The notes under the pieces: generated by a model
The model's input: the letters and a program-made list of their open reading frames with translations, nothing else
Told to the model about the DNA's origin: nothing
Database searches by the model: none
Origin: Rhodococcus wratislaviensis
GTDB taxonomy: Bacteria > Actinomycetota > Actinomycetes > Mycobacteriales > Mycobacteriaceae
Direction: 5' to 3'
DNA length: 64,000 bases
Assembly (NCBI RefSeq): GCF_900455735.1
Contig: NZ_UAUI01000025.1
Location: forward strand, 1 to 64,000
Shown here: in pieces, positions 9,101 to 18,409 of the stretch
Layout of the letters: the number at the start of each line of letters is the position of its first letter
Position numbering within the stretch: position 1 is the first letter of the stretch
Made by a program: the position numbers and the translations under genes

Positions 9101-9752
9101 GGGCACGGGCGACGAAGCGCTCCAGGAACACCCCGGACGAAGAGAAGTTGGCCTGGGCGAGTCGCTGGACGCGATCGTAGGCTTCGCGGAGTTCCGCCGC
9201 GTCGAAGCACGCCTGCATCCCGATGCCCCCGCCGCCACCGACCGCCTTGATCATCACCGGATAGCCGATGTCGGAGGCCGCGGACAGGGCGGCGTCGACG
9301 GAGTCGAGGAGCCCGCTGCCCGCGACGAGCGGGACGCCGACGGCGCGGGCTGCCTCGCGTGCCGTGTGCTTGTTCCCGAACGTGCGCAGCTGTTCGGGGG
9401 TGGGGCCGACGAACGCGATCCCGGCGGATTCGGCTGCCGCGGCGAACGCGTCGTTCTCCGAGAGGAAGCCGTATCCGGGATGAATCGCGCCCGCGCCCGT
9501 CGCCAGGGCGGCCTCCACGACGGCGTCGGCCCGCAGATACGACTCGTGGGCGGGAGCCGGGCCCAGCCGGACGGCGACGTCGGCCATCTCGACGTGCGCG
9601 GCAGCCGAATCGGCGTCCGAGTGGACCGCGACCGTCTTCAGTCCGAGGAGGTGTGCCGATCGCATGATGCGGCAGGCGATTTCGCCCCGGTTCGCGACGA
9701 GCAGAGTGTCGAAGGAGTACTCGATCGGCGGCGTATTCATCCCTGTGGACAT
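6102..9752 (-). CDS. uca: Urea carboxylase (biotin-dependent)
   Basis: A 1216-aa single-chain enzyme that carboxylates urea to allophanate with ATP and bicarbonate. In order: biotin carboxylase (LLVANRGEIACR near the start, ATP-grasp GGGGGIGM, EMNTRLQVEHPVTEEVTG); an AHS2/KipA-like carboxyltransferase half (from about 450); an AHS1/KipI-like half (about 850-1000); and a C-terminal biotinyl domain with EAMKLEM, biotinylated lysine K1179. GTG/ATG-rich 5' end: ATG 9740 is an alternative start preceded by CAGGG. Some family members are guanidine carboxylases. No carboxyguanidine deiminase genes are present, and a urea transporter operon lies upstream, so urea is the likelier substrate (inference). 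Confidence 0.95.
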   Translation of the reverse strand: MSTGMNTPPIEYSFDTLLVANRGEIACRIMRSAHLLGLKTVAVHSDADSAAAHVEMADVAVRLGPAPAHESYLRADAVVEAALATGAGAIHPGYGFLSENDAFAAAAESAGIAFVGPTPEQLRTFGNKHTAREAARAVGVPLVAGSGLLDSVDAALSAASDIGYPVMIKAVGGGGGIGMQACFDAAELREAYDRVQRLAQANFSSSGVFLERFVARARHIEVQVFGDGLGRTLSLGTRDCSLQRRNQKVVEEAPAPGLPDEVVEQLLSSSRSLASSVNYRSAGTVEFVYDVDRGEASFLEMNTRLQVEHPVTEEVTGVDLVEWMLRLARGDGSMLDGLPDSGPEIRGTAVEARIYAEDPGHDYRPSAGRLTGVEFPAHTRVETWVDTGTEVSAYYDPMLAKVITRGHRRTAAFAALAEALADTHIYGIQTNLPQLRRICVADTVLSAEHTTQSLADLRPTGRRVDVLRAGTMTTVQDHPGRIGLWEVGIPPSGPMDDLSFQLVNTAVGNPVGAPGLECTLQGPRLVFSDATVICVGGADTPVTLDGEPLALWEPVEVPAGSVLDVGTPADTGLRTYVAFRGGIDAPLYHGSASTFTLGGFGGITGKAVTTGDVLGLFDDSLFENTTGLGAPHPVPEDSRPEFTHVWHLAVTEGPQPAPAYFTDSDMAQFYDTTWKVQTHANRTGLRLDGPKPVWSRTDGGDAGLHPSNLHDNPYSVGALNVSGDTPILLGPDGPSLGGFACPLTVVKAHRWKLGQIRPGDEVRFVAVSDDGAHVLRSSDSSRRLDVPPTATRTANSDGGVLSRIAPVLNRPEVAYLRGGDDNILVEYGDRELDLGLRMRVHALSEALIRRRVPGIIDITPGVRSLHLHFDADELPACRLLDILQDIEELLPATHDLVVPSRTVRLPLSFDDPSIAEAIDRYRNGVRDEAPWLPSNTEFIRRINGLDSVDDVRDAVFDAEYLVLGLGDVYLGAPLAVPLDPRHRLVTTKYNPARTWTPSDAVGIGGKYLCVYGMESPGGYQLIGRTVPIWSGYRQHRPFEEGTPWMFRFFDRIVWEPVTPEQLREYREQAVAGRFDAEISDGTFAFADHLKFLRDNAESIAEFDSRQSAAFEAEKSAWRASGEFDRVEQAPAPEPSARVDLPPGAVVVEAPMVGSVWRVEVEAGQRIEPGQNAVVLEAMKLEMPVAFTTTGTVLEVLVSPGAIVEPGTPLVVIGADN

Positions 9753-9756
9753 GGTT

Positions 9757-9762
9757 GTATAC
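9757..9762. promoter_or_regulatory. GTATAC core just upstream of urea carboxylase
   Basis: TTGTATACG lies immediately 5' of the urea carboxylase start. The same GTATAC core lies within the dyad upstream of urtA (18384-18389). FadR-type GntR proteins often bind TTGTATACAA-like sites, and one is encoded in this cluster. A hexamer alone is weak evidence. Confidence 0.3.
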
Positions 9763-9844
9763 GCTAAGGACGGGGTGTTTCACCGAGATTTCTCGAGGTA
9801 AAGCGTGGGTTAGTAAGACCTCTCACGGCCTGCGCGCGTCGGGG

Positions 9845-11284
9845 TCACGGTGAGGACGGCTGCACCGGGGGCACGAAGTCGAACGTCGTTCCGAGCAGCC
9901 ATACCAGGAGCAGGACCACCGGCAGGTGGAACATGAACTGCAGGAACGTGAATCCCACCAGATCGCGCGCCTTGAGCCCCAGCACTGCGAGCAGGGGCAG
10001 CATGAAGAACGGGTTGATCAGGTTCGGCAGGGCCTCGGCGACGTTGTACACCTGGACCGTCCAGCCCAGGTTCATCCCGACATCGGTGGCCGACTGCATG
10101 ACGTAGGGCGCCTCGACCAGCCATTTTCCGCCTCCGGACGGAACGAAGAGACCCAGCACGACCGTGTAGAGGGCGATGACGACGGTGAAGCCGCCGCCAC
10201 TGCCGATGTTCGTGAAGAACTCGGCCAGATGCTCGGAGATGGTGAGGCCATTTCTGCCCTCGGCCTTCGTGAGGATCGCGGCCATCGCCGCGTACAGCGG
10301 AAACTGGACCAGGATGCCGGCCGTGGCCGGGACGGCCAGCGCGACGGCTTGCAGGAATTTGCGCGGCGTCCCGTGCAGCACCAGCCCCAGCATCAGGAAG
10401 ACCAGCAGATAGGCGTTCAGGCTACTGACGACGGTGAGCACGGGTTTGGTCACCAGCTGGGAGATCAGCCATCCCAACGTCATCAGACCGGCCAGCGCCG
10501 GCAGGATCCGGCTGTATTCGAGCCACTCTCCCGGTCGCGATCGGGGTGCCACCTCCTTCGGCCGGTCGTCCAGGTCGACGTCCAGATCCTCGGCGGTGGT
10601 GACGGCCGCGCCTCTCGGCGCGGAGAAGTGGGCGATCACCACGGTCAGGGCGATGATGATCACGCACATCAGCAGCGACTGCCAGGTGAAGATGGTGGTC
10701 CCGAAGTCGAGGACGCCGGTGATCTCCAGCAGCGCCGGCGGCAGGGATGCGGCTGTGGCCTGGAGTTGCGCGGCGGACGAGGACATGCCGAGCGCCCACA
10801 CGGCGCCCAGACCCATGAAGGCCGCAGCGCCGAGCGCGCGGTAGTCCACTCGCAGGTCGGATCGGCGGGCGATCGCCCGGGCGAGCAGCCCGCCGAACAC
10901 CAGACTGAGCCCCCAGTTCAGGAAGGAGACCGACATGGACAGGAATGCGACGAAACTGACTGCGGTGCGCGCCGACTGAGGCACCAGGGCCAGGCGATCG
11001 ATCAGCCGGGCGACCGGTGGGGACGTGGCGACGACGTATCCGGTCAGCACCACCATGGCCATCTGCAGGGTGAACGCCGTCAGATCCCAGAAACCGTCAC
11101 CGAATGCGTCCACGACCGTCTGCGGCGACGAACCGTTGGCCAGTGCGGCCACCGAGACGACGAAGACGCCGACGAGCGCGAAGACGTAGGCGTCCGGAAA
11201 CCATTTCTCCGTCCAGCCGGCCAGCGACTGCGCGACCCGCGCCAGCCCCTTCTCGGAACGGACTTCGTCGGTAGCGGATGTCAT
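9845..11284 (-). CDS. AtoE-family short-chain fatty acid transporter
   Basis: A 479-aa polytopic membrane protein with about 12 hydrophobic segments and a cytoplasmic loop around residues 220-250 (DLDVDLDDRPKEVAPRSR). The opening WTEKWFPDAYVFALVGVFVV, the later FTLQMAMVVLTGYVVATSPPVARLIDRLA and VPSGGGKWLVEAPYVM are typical of the AtoE family, known for short-chain fatty acid uptake. It sits 33 bp downstream of the CMD gene and 92 bp upstream of urea carboxylase, all on one strand. Why a carboxylate transporter lies inside a urea cluster is unclear; it may carry a different substrate. Confidence 0.88.
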   Translation of the reverse strand: MTSATDEVRSEKGLARVAQSLAGWTEKWFPDAYVFALVGVFVVSVAALANGSSPQTVVDAFGDGFWDLTAFTLQMAMVVLTGYVVATSPPVARLIDRLALVPQSARTAVSFVAFLSMSVSFLNWGLSLVFGGLLARAIARRSDLRVDYRALGAAAFMGLGAVWALGMSSSAAQLQATAASLPPALLEITGVLDFGTTIFTWQSLLMCVIIIALTVVIAHFSAPRGAAVTTAEDLDVDLDDRPKEVAPRSRPGEWLEYSRILPALAGLMTLGWLISQLVTKPVLTVVSSLNAYLLVFLMLGLVLHGTPRKFLQAVALAVPATAGILVQFPLYAAMAAILTKAEGRNGLTISEHLAEFFTNIGSGGGFTVVIALYTVVLGLFVPSGGGKWLVEAPYVMQSATDVGMNLGWTVQVYNVAEALPNLINPFFMLPLLAVLGLKARDLVGFTFLQFMFHLPVVLLLVWLLGTTFDFVPPVQPSSP

Positions 11285-11317
11285 GCGGCCGTTCCTCTTC
11301 TCTACGCGATGCGGAAC

Positions 11318-11851
11318 CTACGAATAGTCGCGTTCGATCCTCAGAGTCCCGATGGTGGTGGCCAGGGCGTCGTACTGGGTCACCAGAAAACAGAATTCGA
11401 TCATCCTGCGGTCGTCGAAGTGGGTGCTCAGCGCCGACCATGCGGCATCGTCGAGGTTGTCGGTGGTGACGAGTTGGTCGACGGCGGTGAGGATGGCGCG
11501 GCGTCGCGCGTCCCAGCCCTCCGCGGCGGGACCTTCCAGCACCTGTTCGAGGTGCGCCGGGGTGACGCCCGCCCGCCGTCCGAGGCGAACGTGGTGGTCC
11601 ATCTCGTAACCGCACTTCCGCAGGTGTGCCACCCGGAGGATGATCAGTTCGGTCTCGTACCGGGAGATCTGCCCGCCCGGCATCAGCTTGCCGGAGTACT
11701 GCAGCCACGCCCGGAAGAGGCCCCTCGTGCGGCCCACCGTACTGAACAGATGTGCATCCGGCACACCGGCGACACGGGAGATGATTCGCCACAGCACCCA
11801 GTTGACGGGGCCGAGTTCCTTCAGACGTCCGGGTGGAATGCGTGCGGTCAC
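11318..11851 (-). CDS. Carboxymuconolactone decarboxylase (CMD/AhpD-like) family protein
   Basis: A 177-aa all-alpha protein with the CMD core YETELIILRVAHLRKCGYEMDHHVRLGRRAGVT. Only one cysteine (C80) of the AhpD CxxC pair is present; E83 replaces the second, so thiol peroxidase activity of the AhpD type is unlikely. H86/H87 are retained. Start GTG 11851 overlaps the SDR stop as GTGA (4 bp), showing translational coupling. M. tuberculosis Rv0464c, next to ramB, is a related protein as I recall it, so this gene could be backbone rather than part of the urea insert. Confidence 0.82.
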   Translation of the reverse strand: MTARIPPGRLKELGPVNWVLWRIISRVAGVPDAHLFSTVGRTRGLFRAWLQYSGKLMPGGQISRYETELIILRVAHLRKCGYEMDHHVRLGRRAGVTPAHLEQVLEGPAAEGWDARRRAILTAVDQLVTTDNLDDAAWSALSTHFDDRRMIEFCFLVTQYDALATTIGTLRIERDYS

Positions 11852-12684
11852 GCCGCCCCCTCTCCTTCTACTCGTCCCCTCGCGGGAACGGCTGCGTGCG
11901 CGCGTAGTTCGATCGAACGGGTCATCTCCGTGGCCCGAAGTGCGAGCATACGCACAGAATCCGTCCCGGGTACCCGGGACGGCGCGTATATCCGATTCTT
12001 CCGCCCCGCGATTCCCCGTTCGAGTGCGTCGACCGCCACCGTGATCGAGGAGGTCCGGGCCAGTGCGCTGCCGCGGGGTGGGGGCACCGCGACGCCGTCG
12101 AAGTCGATCAGGGTCCGGTCCGTGTCGATCTCGCCGAGCCGGGCGATACCGACCCGGGTCCCCAGCGGCTTCATCTCTTCCCGCAGGGCCTCGCCGAGTT
12201 CCTCGGCGCCGCCTCGCGTCGCGCCGTGCACACCGCGCAGGGGGCTGAACGTCGTCGACGACGCCACGACGAGCGCGTACCCGTTGCGGTGTCCGATGTA
12301 CGGTCCCGCGGCCCGCAGCGTGTGGTACGTCCCCATCACGTTCACCTCGATGGCGTACCGCATCACGTCCGGATCGCCCTCGACGATGCGTGCCGGCGGC
12401 GTCACGCCCGCGTTCGCGACGACGACGTCGAGGCCGCCGAGGCGGTCGGCGAGGTAGTCGACCGAGTCCTCGACCGCTCGGCGGTCGCGGATGTCGCATC
12501 GACGCCACGGCGCCCGGCCGCACGTGGTGGCCGTCTGTTCGAGAAGTTCGGGTTCGAGGCCGAGCAGCCCGACACGGGCGCCCCGCTCGTGAAGTCGTCT
12601 GGCGAGTCCGGCGCCGATACCCCGGGCTGCGCCGGTGATCAGGACGCGGCGTCCGACCAGATTCTCTTCGAGAGTGCGTGACAT
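11848..12684 (-). CDS. SDR-family protein with degenerate catalytic motif
   Basis: A 278-aa Rossmann protein with TGAARGIG for dinucleotide binding and NAGVT. ATG 12684 is preferred over TTG 12699 because GGGAA lies at the right distance. The catalytic YxxxK is replaced: in the segment SSTTFSPLRGVHGATRGG the aligned residues are H153 and R157. Classical SDR chemistry needs Tyr and Lys, so this is either an altered enzyme or a binding protein. It is the first gene of the SDR-CMD pair and is preceded by two palindromes. Confidence 0.85.
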   Translation of the reverse strand: MSRTLEENLVGRRVLITGAARGIGAGLARRLHERGARVGLLGLEPELLEQTATTCGRAPWRRCDIRDRRAVEDSVDYLADRLGGLDVVVANAGVTPPARIVEGDPDVMRYAIEVNVMGTYHTLRAAGPYIGHRNGYALVVASSTTFSPLRGVHGATRGGAEELGEALREEMKPLGTRVGIARLGEIDTDRTLIDFDGVAVPPPRGSALARTSSITVAVDALERGIAGRKNRIYAPSRVPGTDSVRMLALRATEMTRSIELRAHAAVPARGRVEGEGAA

Positions 12685-12707
12685 GAAGCGAGTTCCCAAC
12701 CTGTGTT

Positions 12708-12777
12708 ACCGAGCGGTAGCAAGACGCTAGCACCCGCTCGGTTCGTTGGTGGGAAAAATGTCCAACCGAGTTGGACA
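12708..12777. promoter_or_regulatory. Two palindromes upstream of the SDR-CMD genes
   Basis: First, ACCGAGCGG (12708-12716) and CCGCTCGGT (12734-12742) form an interrupted perfect repeat. Second, TGTCCAAC-CGA-GTTGGACA (12759-12777) is a perfect 8+3+8 palindrome. Both lie in the 99-bp gap between the GntR stop and the SDR start. They fit operators for TetR- or GntR-type regulators acting on a second promoter within the cluster. Confidence 0.5.
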
Positions 12778-12783
12778 ACTGTC

Positions 12784-13482
12784 TCAATCGCGGATCGCCC
12801 ACGCCATCCGTGCGAGGGAAAGTGCCTGCTCAGCGCGCTCGATCACCACTTCTCGCGACTCGCTGATGTGCGCGAGCAGCGTGTCGTACGCGGTATCCAG
12901 CTTGCCGTCGAGGGCGAACTCGGCCACCGAGATGTGCTCGTCGATGGTCGCGCTCATGCGGTCGGGGGTGAGGTAGTCGAACATCCGGACCGGCCGCACC
13001 TTCGCGTTCACGTTGACGAGCGCATCGGACAGCGCCCGGTTGCCCGCCGACCGCAACAGCACGGTGTGGAACTGCTCGTCGAGGGCCACGAACCCGGCGT
13101 CCGGCTCGGGGTTCTCCTTCCGCAACGCGTACCACCGGTCGAGCTCGGGGCCCAGAACGTCCGGGTCGTGCGACAGCGACTCGTCGGCGCGGACCCGGGC
13201 TATTCCCTGGAGCTCGAGCGTGATGCGCAGTTCGTACAGTCCGGCCAGCTCGTCGATGCGAGGGCGGTACGGAAACAACCCGCCCACGTCGCGCTGGACG
13301 AGTCCGTCGGCGAGGAGCCGGGCCAGGGCCTCCCGCACCGGCGTTCGCGACACCCCGTAGGTGTCGGCGAGACGCTCCTCGCCCAGACGCTGTCCCGGCG
13401 GGATCCGGCCGCTCATCAGGTCGGTGCGCAGCGACAGATACACGTGATCGCTGAGGGAGCCGGCCGGTTCTCGGCGTGCCAT
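12784..13482 (-). CDS. GntR-family (FCD domain) transcriptional regulator of the urea cluster
   Basis: A 232-aa FadR-subfamily regulator. The N-terminal winged helix contains LRTDLMSGRIPPGQRLGEERLADTYGVSRTPVREALARLLADGLV. The C-terminal helical FCD domain has conserved ligand/metal positions such as DEQFHTVLL and the late ISEHR-like DEHISVAEFALDG. ATG 13482 overlaps the urtE stop as TGATG, so it is translated with the urea transporter genes. Co-transcription suggests feedback control by urea or a pathway metabolite (inference). Confidence 0.9.
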   Translation of the reverse strand: MARREPAGSLSDHVYLSLRTDLMSGRIPPGQRLGEERLADTYGVSRTPVREALARLLADGLVQRDVGGLFPYRPRIDELAGLYELRITLELQGIARVRADESLSHDPDVLGPELDRWYALRKENPEPDAGFVALDEQFHTVLLRSAGNRALSDALVNVNAKVRPVRMFDYLTPDRMSATIDEHISVAEFALDGKLDTAYDTLLAHISESREVVIERAEQALSLARMAWAIRD

Positions 13483-14181
13483 CAGATGGCCATCGCCGCG
13501 CGGACGTCGGAGACCGCGGTACGGACGTCGGAATCGGGTGCGGCGCCACCGGCGCCGGAGGAGGTGACCCGCCCCGACTCGAGAACGTAATAGCTCTCGG
13601 CGGATTCGAGCGCGAACCCGATGTGCTGCTCCACCAACAGGACTCCCAGACCGCCGCGGCGGGTGAGTTCCACGATGGTGCGCTCGATCTCGGCCACGAC
13701 GGACGGCTGAATCCCCTCCGTCGGTTCGTCGAGGATCAGCATCGTCGGTTCCGTGATCAGGGCCCGCGCGATGGCGAGTTGCTGACGCTGCCCGCCGGAG
13801 AGGAGACCGGCACGACGGTCGAGCAGGCCGCGCAAAGCCGGGAACAGATCCAGCACCTCGCCGACGAGTTCCTTTCCGCGCTTGCGGCCGTCGGCCACCA
13901 CCTGAAGATTCTCCGCGGTGGTCAGCTGACCGAACGACTGCTGGCCCTGCGGCACGTAGGCGAGGCCGCGCGCCACCCGGGCACTCGGCCGAAGCGCCGT
14001 GACGTCCTCACCGTCGAACAGCACCCGCCCCGAGTTGACCTTGATCAGTCCGACCGCGGCCCGGAGAAGCGTGGTCTTGCCCGCGCCGTTGTGTCCCATC
14101 ACCGCGGCCACACCGTCCGACGGGACCGTCAGGGAGACTCCGTGGATCACTTCGGTTCGGCCGTATCCGGCCCGGATGTCG

Positions 14182-14195
<14 letters not shown>
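13482..14195 (-). CDS. urtE: Urea ABC transporter ATP-binding subunit UrtE
   Basis: A 237-aa LivF-type ATPase. Walker A GHNGAGKT is at 34-41, the signature LLSGGQRQQLAIARAL, and Walker B continues LILDEPTEGIQPS, where TEGIQPS is characteristic of UrtE over amino-acid LivF proteins. ATG 14195 is chosen because a strong AAGGAGG lies 7 nt upstream; the longer open frame upstream belongs to urtD in another frame. It overlaps urtD by 14 bp. Confidence 0.94.
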
Positions 14196-15023
<828 letters not shown>

Positions 15024-15027
<4 letters not shown>

Positions 15028-16142
15028 CGGGCCATCTCCATTCGTTCCGTCGCCTCGGTTTCGTCTTCCGGTCCGGGCGGGGCAGGTTCGTCGGCGGACG
15101 CCTTCCTCTTCCGCTTGAGTAGCGCGAACAGTCCCGCGACACCGGCCGGGAAGAAGCCGACGACGACGATGAACAGCAGGCCCTGCGCGTACGTCCAGCC
15201 GGACGGGAACGACTCCGAGAACGCGCTCTGCGCCCACGCCACCCCGATGGCGCCGAGGACCGGGCCGAGGAGTGTGGAACGTCCGCCGATGGCCACCCCG
15301 ATCAGGAACGCGATCGACGGGACGATCCCGACGTCGGCGGGGGAGATGATGCCGACGATCGGCACGAACAGCGCGCCGGCGAGGCCCGCGAAGAACGCGG
15401 CCGTCACGTAGGCGACGAGTTTGATGTTCGCCGGGTCGTATCCGAGGAAGCGCACGCGCTCCTCCTGATCCCGGACGGCGACGAGCAGTTCGCCGTAACG
15501 GCTGTTCATCAGCTGCCGGGTGACGGCGACCACGGCCAGCAGCACGCCGGCGGCGATGAAGAACAACATCTGCTTGTTGGCCGGATCGTTCAGGTTGAAA
15601 CCGAAGAACGTGCGGAACCGGTTGAGACCGTTGCTTCCTCCGGTGCTCTGCTGACCCACCAGCAGGATGGCGAACGCGGCGGCGAGCGCCTGGCTGAGGA
15701 TCGCGAAGTAGGCGCCCTTGACGCGGCGCTTGAACACGCCGAGCCCGAGGACGAACGCCACCAGCGCCGGGATCAGCAGGATTCCCAGGATCGTCACGAT
15801 CGGCGACGTGAACGGCACCCAGTAGCCCGGCAGTTCGCGGATGCCCGCGATCTGCATGAAGTCGGGCACGGTGTCGCCGCGGAGTTCGGCGTCGGCGATC
15901 TTCAGGTGCATCGCCATCATGTAGGCGCCCAGCCCGAAGAAGACACCCTGGCCGAGGGTGAGCATGCCGCCGCGGCCCCACGCCAGGCCGATACCGACCG
16001 CGACGATCGCGAAGCACAGGAACTTGCCGAGCAGACTCAGCCGGAAGTCGCTGAGAACCGCGGGGGCGACGACGAACAGAAGCAGTGCGGCCAGTGCGAA
16101 TCCCGCCCACGCGCGGTAGCGGCCACTCGTCAGGATGCTCAT
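15024..16142 (-). CDS. urtC: Urea ABC transporter permease UrtC
   Basis: A 372-aa LivM-type permease with about ten hydrophobic segments. WGRGGMLTLGQGVFFGLGAYMMAMHLKI is the conserved first-loop motif of the family, and VAVRDQEERVRFLGYDPANIKLVAYVTAAFFAGLAGAL is the ATPase-contact (EAA-like) region. The C-terminus is charged (KRKRKASADEPAPPGPEDE). ATG 16142 overlaps urtB by 4 bp (ATGA). Confidence 0.94.
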
Positions 16143-17023
16143 ACGAGACTCCTCGTCTTGACGGCGAACAGGCCCTGCGGCCGAACCTGGAGGAACACCA
16201 CGATGACCACGAACACGATGACCTTGGCGATCGACGCCGTGGTCGAGTACTCGACGAACGAATTGAGGATGCCGAGGGCGAACGCGGCGATCACCGCGCC
16301 CTTCATCTGACCCAGGCCGCCGACCACGACCACCAGGAACGCGTCGATGAGGTAGCTCTGCCCGATGGTCGGGCTCGTCGAGCCGATCAGGGTGAGCGCC
16401 ACACCCGCGACGCCCGCCAGGCCGGAACCGATGAAGAACGTCGTCACATCGGTTCGGCGACTGGAGATCCCGCTGGTCTCCGCGAGGTCGCGGTTCTGCA
16501 CGACGGCGCGGATGCGACGTCCCATCGGGGACTTCTGCATTGCCAGCGACAATGCGACGACGGCCACGACGGCCAGCACCAGGATGAACAGGCGCGTCTT
16601 CGGCACCACCGCGCCCAGGATCTCCACACCGCCGGAGAGCCACTCCGGTGCGGCGACGTTGACTGCGGGCGCACCGAAGACGTCCCGCGCCAGCTGCTGC
16701 AGGATCAACCCCACACCGAACGTCACCAGCAGTGTGTCCAGCGGCCGGTGGTACATCCGCTTGACGAGGGTGACCTCGAGGAGGACACCCATCGCGCCAC
16801 CGACCACGAAGCCGACGAGCAGAGAGATGAACAGAGAACCGGTGGCGCTCGACACCACCTGCTGCACCACGTATGCCGTGTACGAGCCGGCCATGATGAA
16901 TTCGCCGTGGGCCATGTTGATGACGCCCATCTGGCCGAACGTCAACGACAGCCCCAGCGCTGCCAGCAACAGGATCGATCCGATACTCAACCCGGTGAAC
17001 AGCTGCCCGATCACTACATCCAT
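16139..17023 (-). CDS. urtB: Urea ABC transporter permease UrtB
   Basis: A 294-aa LivH-type permease with about eight transmembrane segments. LSLTFGQMGVINMAHGEFIMAGSY and the late VVGGLGQMKGAVIAAFALGILNSFVEY are the conserved family blocks. Bacterial UrtB proteins with a longer N-terminal periplasmic domain exist; this one is the short form. It starts 44 bp after urtA and is coupled to urtC. Confidence 0.93.
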   Translation of the reverse strand: MDVVIGQLFTGLSIGSILLLAALGLSLTFGQMGVINMAHGEFIMAGSYTAYVVQQVVSSATGSLFISLLVGFVVGGAMGVLLEVTLVKRMYHRPLDTLLVTFGVGLILQQLARDVFGAPAVNVAAPEWLSGGVEILGAVVPKTRLFILVLAVVAVVALSLAMQKSPMGRRIRAVVQNRDLAETSGISSRRTDVTTFFIGSGLAGVAGVALTLIGSTSPTIGQSYLIDAFLVVVVGGLGQMKGAVIAAFALGILNSFVEYSTTASIAKVIVFVVIVVFLQVRPQGLFAVKTRSLV

Positions 17024-17067
17024 CGATGTATGTCCTCTCTCTTCCCTCGTGCTCGTCGGACCGTGTT

Positions 17068-18321
17068 CTAGCTACCCAGCGACTCGGCCCACGGGTAGGA
17101 CTTCAGGTACGGGTCCGGCTGGATCGGGGTGCCCGAATCCCAGACCGTGTAGATCAGGCCGTCGTTCCGGATCTCGCCGATGCGCGCGGTCTTGGTGATG
17201 TGGTGGTTGGACCCGTCGATGGTGACCAGTCCCTCCGGCGCGGCGAACGTGACGCCGTCCGCGTTGTCCTGGATGTCCTTGGTGGCGAAGGAGTTCGCCT
17301 TCTCGACGGTGTTCTTCCACAGGTACACGGACGTGTACGCGGCTTCCATCGGGTCGGACGTCGGCTTGTTCGCGCCGTACCGGGCCTTGTACGCGTCGAC
17401 GAACTTCTTGTTCTCCGGCGTGTCGATGGTCTGGTAGTAGTTCCAGGCGGTCAGCTGGCCATCGATGTTCTGGACGCCGATACCGCCGACCTCCTCCTCG
17501 GCGATCGACACGGAGACGACGGGCATGTCGGCGGGCTTCAGGCCGACGTTCGCGTACTCGCGGAAGAACGCGACGTTGGAGTCGCCGTTGAGGGTGTTGA
17601 AGACGGCGTCCGCATCTGCGGAGCGGACCTTGTTGACGATGGTGGAGAAGTCGGTGGAGCCGAGCGGGGTGTAGTCCTCGCCCTTGATCTCGATGCCGTT
17701 GGCCTCCGCGTACGCCTTGATGATGCGGTTGGCGGTCTGGGGGAACACGTAGTCGCTGCCCACCAGGTACAGCGACTTGACGCCCTTTTCCTTCAGGTAG
17801 TCGAGGGCGGGCACGATCTGCTGGTTGGTGGTGGCCCCGGTGTAGAAGATGTTCTTCGAATCCTCGAGCCCCTCGTACTGCACGGGGTAGTAGAGCAGCG
17901 AGTTGTTGTCCTCGAACACCGGCAGCATCGCCTTGCGGCTCGACGACGTCCAGCCGCCGAACACGGCTGCGACGCAGTCGCTGCTGATCAGCTTCTCCGC
18001 CTTCTCGGCGAACACGGTGGGCTCCGAGGCCCCGTCCTCCGCGACGATCTGGATCTTCTTGCCGAGCACGCCGCCCGAGTTGTTGATCTCGTCGACCGCG
18101 AGTGCGATCGAATCCCGGACGGTCACCTCGCTGATGGCCATCGTGCCGGACAGCGAGTTCAGCGACCCGACCTTGATCGTGTCCCCGGAGGTGTCCACAC
18201 AGGACGCCGCGGTGGACTCGCCGGCCGTGTCGGACGCCTTGCTGCCGCAACCGGTCAGCACGAGCCCGATGGCGGCGAGCGCGGTCGGTGCAGCGAGGGC
18301 GCGCTTGGAGAAGGTGCGCAT
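17068..18321 (-). CDS. urtA: Urea ABC transporter substrate-binding lipoprotein UrtA
   Basis: A 417-aa periplasmic-type binding protein anchored as a lipoprotein: the signal peptide ends LVLTGC with lipidated C25. The mature part (TIKVGSLNSLSGTMAISEVTVRDSIALAVDEINNSGG) is the class I Leu/Ile/Val-type fold. EAAYTSVYLWKN and TVWDSGTPIQPDPYL are typical UrtA segments. ATG 18321 is selected for its GGAAAGG ribosome site. First gene of the urtABCDE-gntR operon. A dyad lies 55 bp upstream. Confidence 0.93.
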   Translation of the reverse strand: MRTFSKRALAAPTALAAIGLVLTGCGSKASDTAGESTAASCVDTSGDTIKVGSLNSLSGTMAISEVTVRDSIALAVDEINNSGGVLGKKIQIVAEDGASEPTVFAEKAEKLISSDCVAAVFGGWTSSSRKAMLPVFEDNNSLLYYPVQYEGLEDSKNIFYTGATTNQQIVPALDYLKEKGVKSLYLVGSDYVFPQTANRIIKAYAEANGIEIKGEDYTPLGSTDFSTIVNKVRSADADAVFNTLNGDSNVAFFREYANVGLKPADMPVVSVSIAEEEVGGIGVQNIDGQLTAWNYYQTIDTPENKKFVDAYKARYGANKPTSDPMEAAYTSVYLWKNTVEKANSFATKDIQDNADGVTFAAPEGLVTIDGSNHHITKTARIGEIRNDGLIYTVWDSGTPIQPDPYLKSYPWAESLGS

Positions 18322-18375
18322 GTACGGGCCTTTCCGTCGGAGGACTTGGGACCTCCGCAACCCGGGACATGTATC

Positions 18376-18409
18376 CGCCCCACGTATACAGAGGTGTATT
18401 CGTGGGGCG
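18376..18409. promoter_or_regulatory. 15-bp dyad containing GTATAC, urtA promoter region
   Basis: CGCCCCACGTATACA (18376-18390) and TGTATTCGTGGGGCG (18395-18409) are inverted with one mismatch around GAGG. The GTATAC core is shared with the site upstream of urea carboxylase. It is the best operator candidate for the GntR protein encoded in the operon. Confidence 0.55.

Noticed and set aside
11318..12802. A 494-aa open frame that would fuse an unknown N-terminus to the CMD protein.
   Set aside because: The upstream two thirds is a shadow of the SDR gene. The CMD protein starts at GTG 11851 with a 4-bp overlap to the SDR stop.
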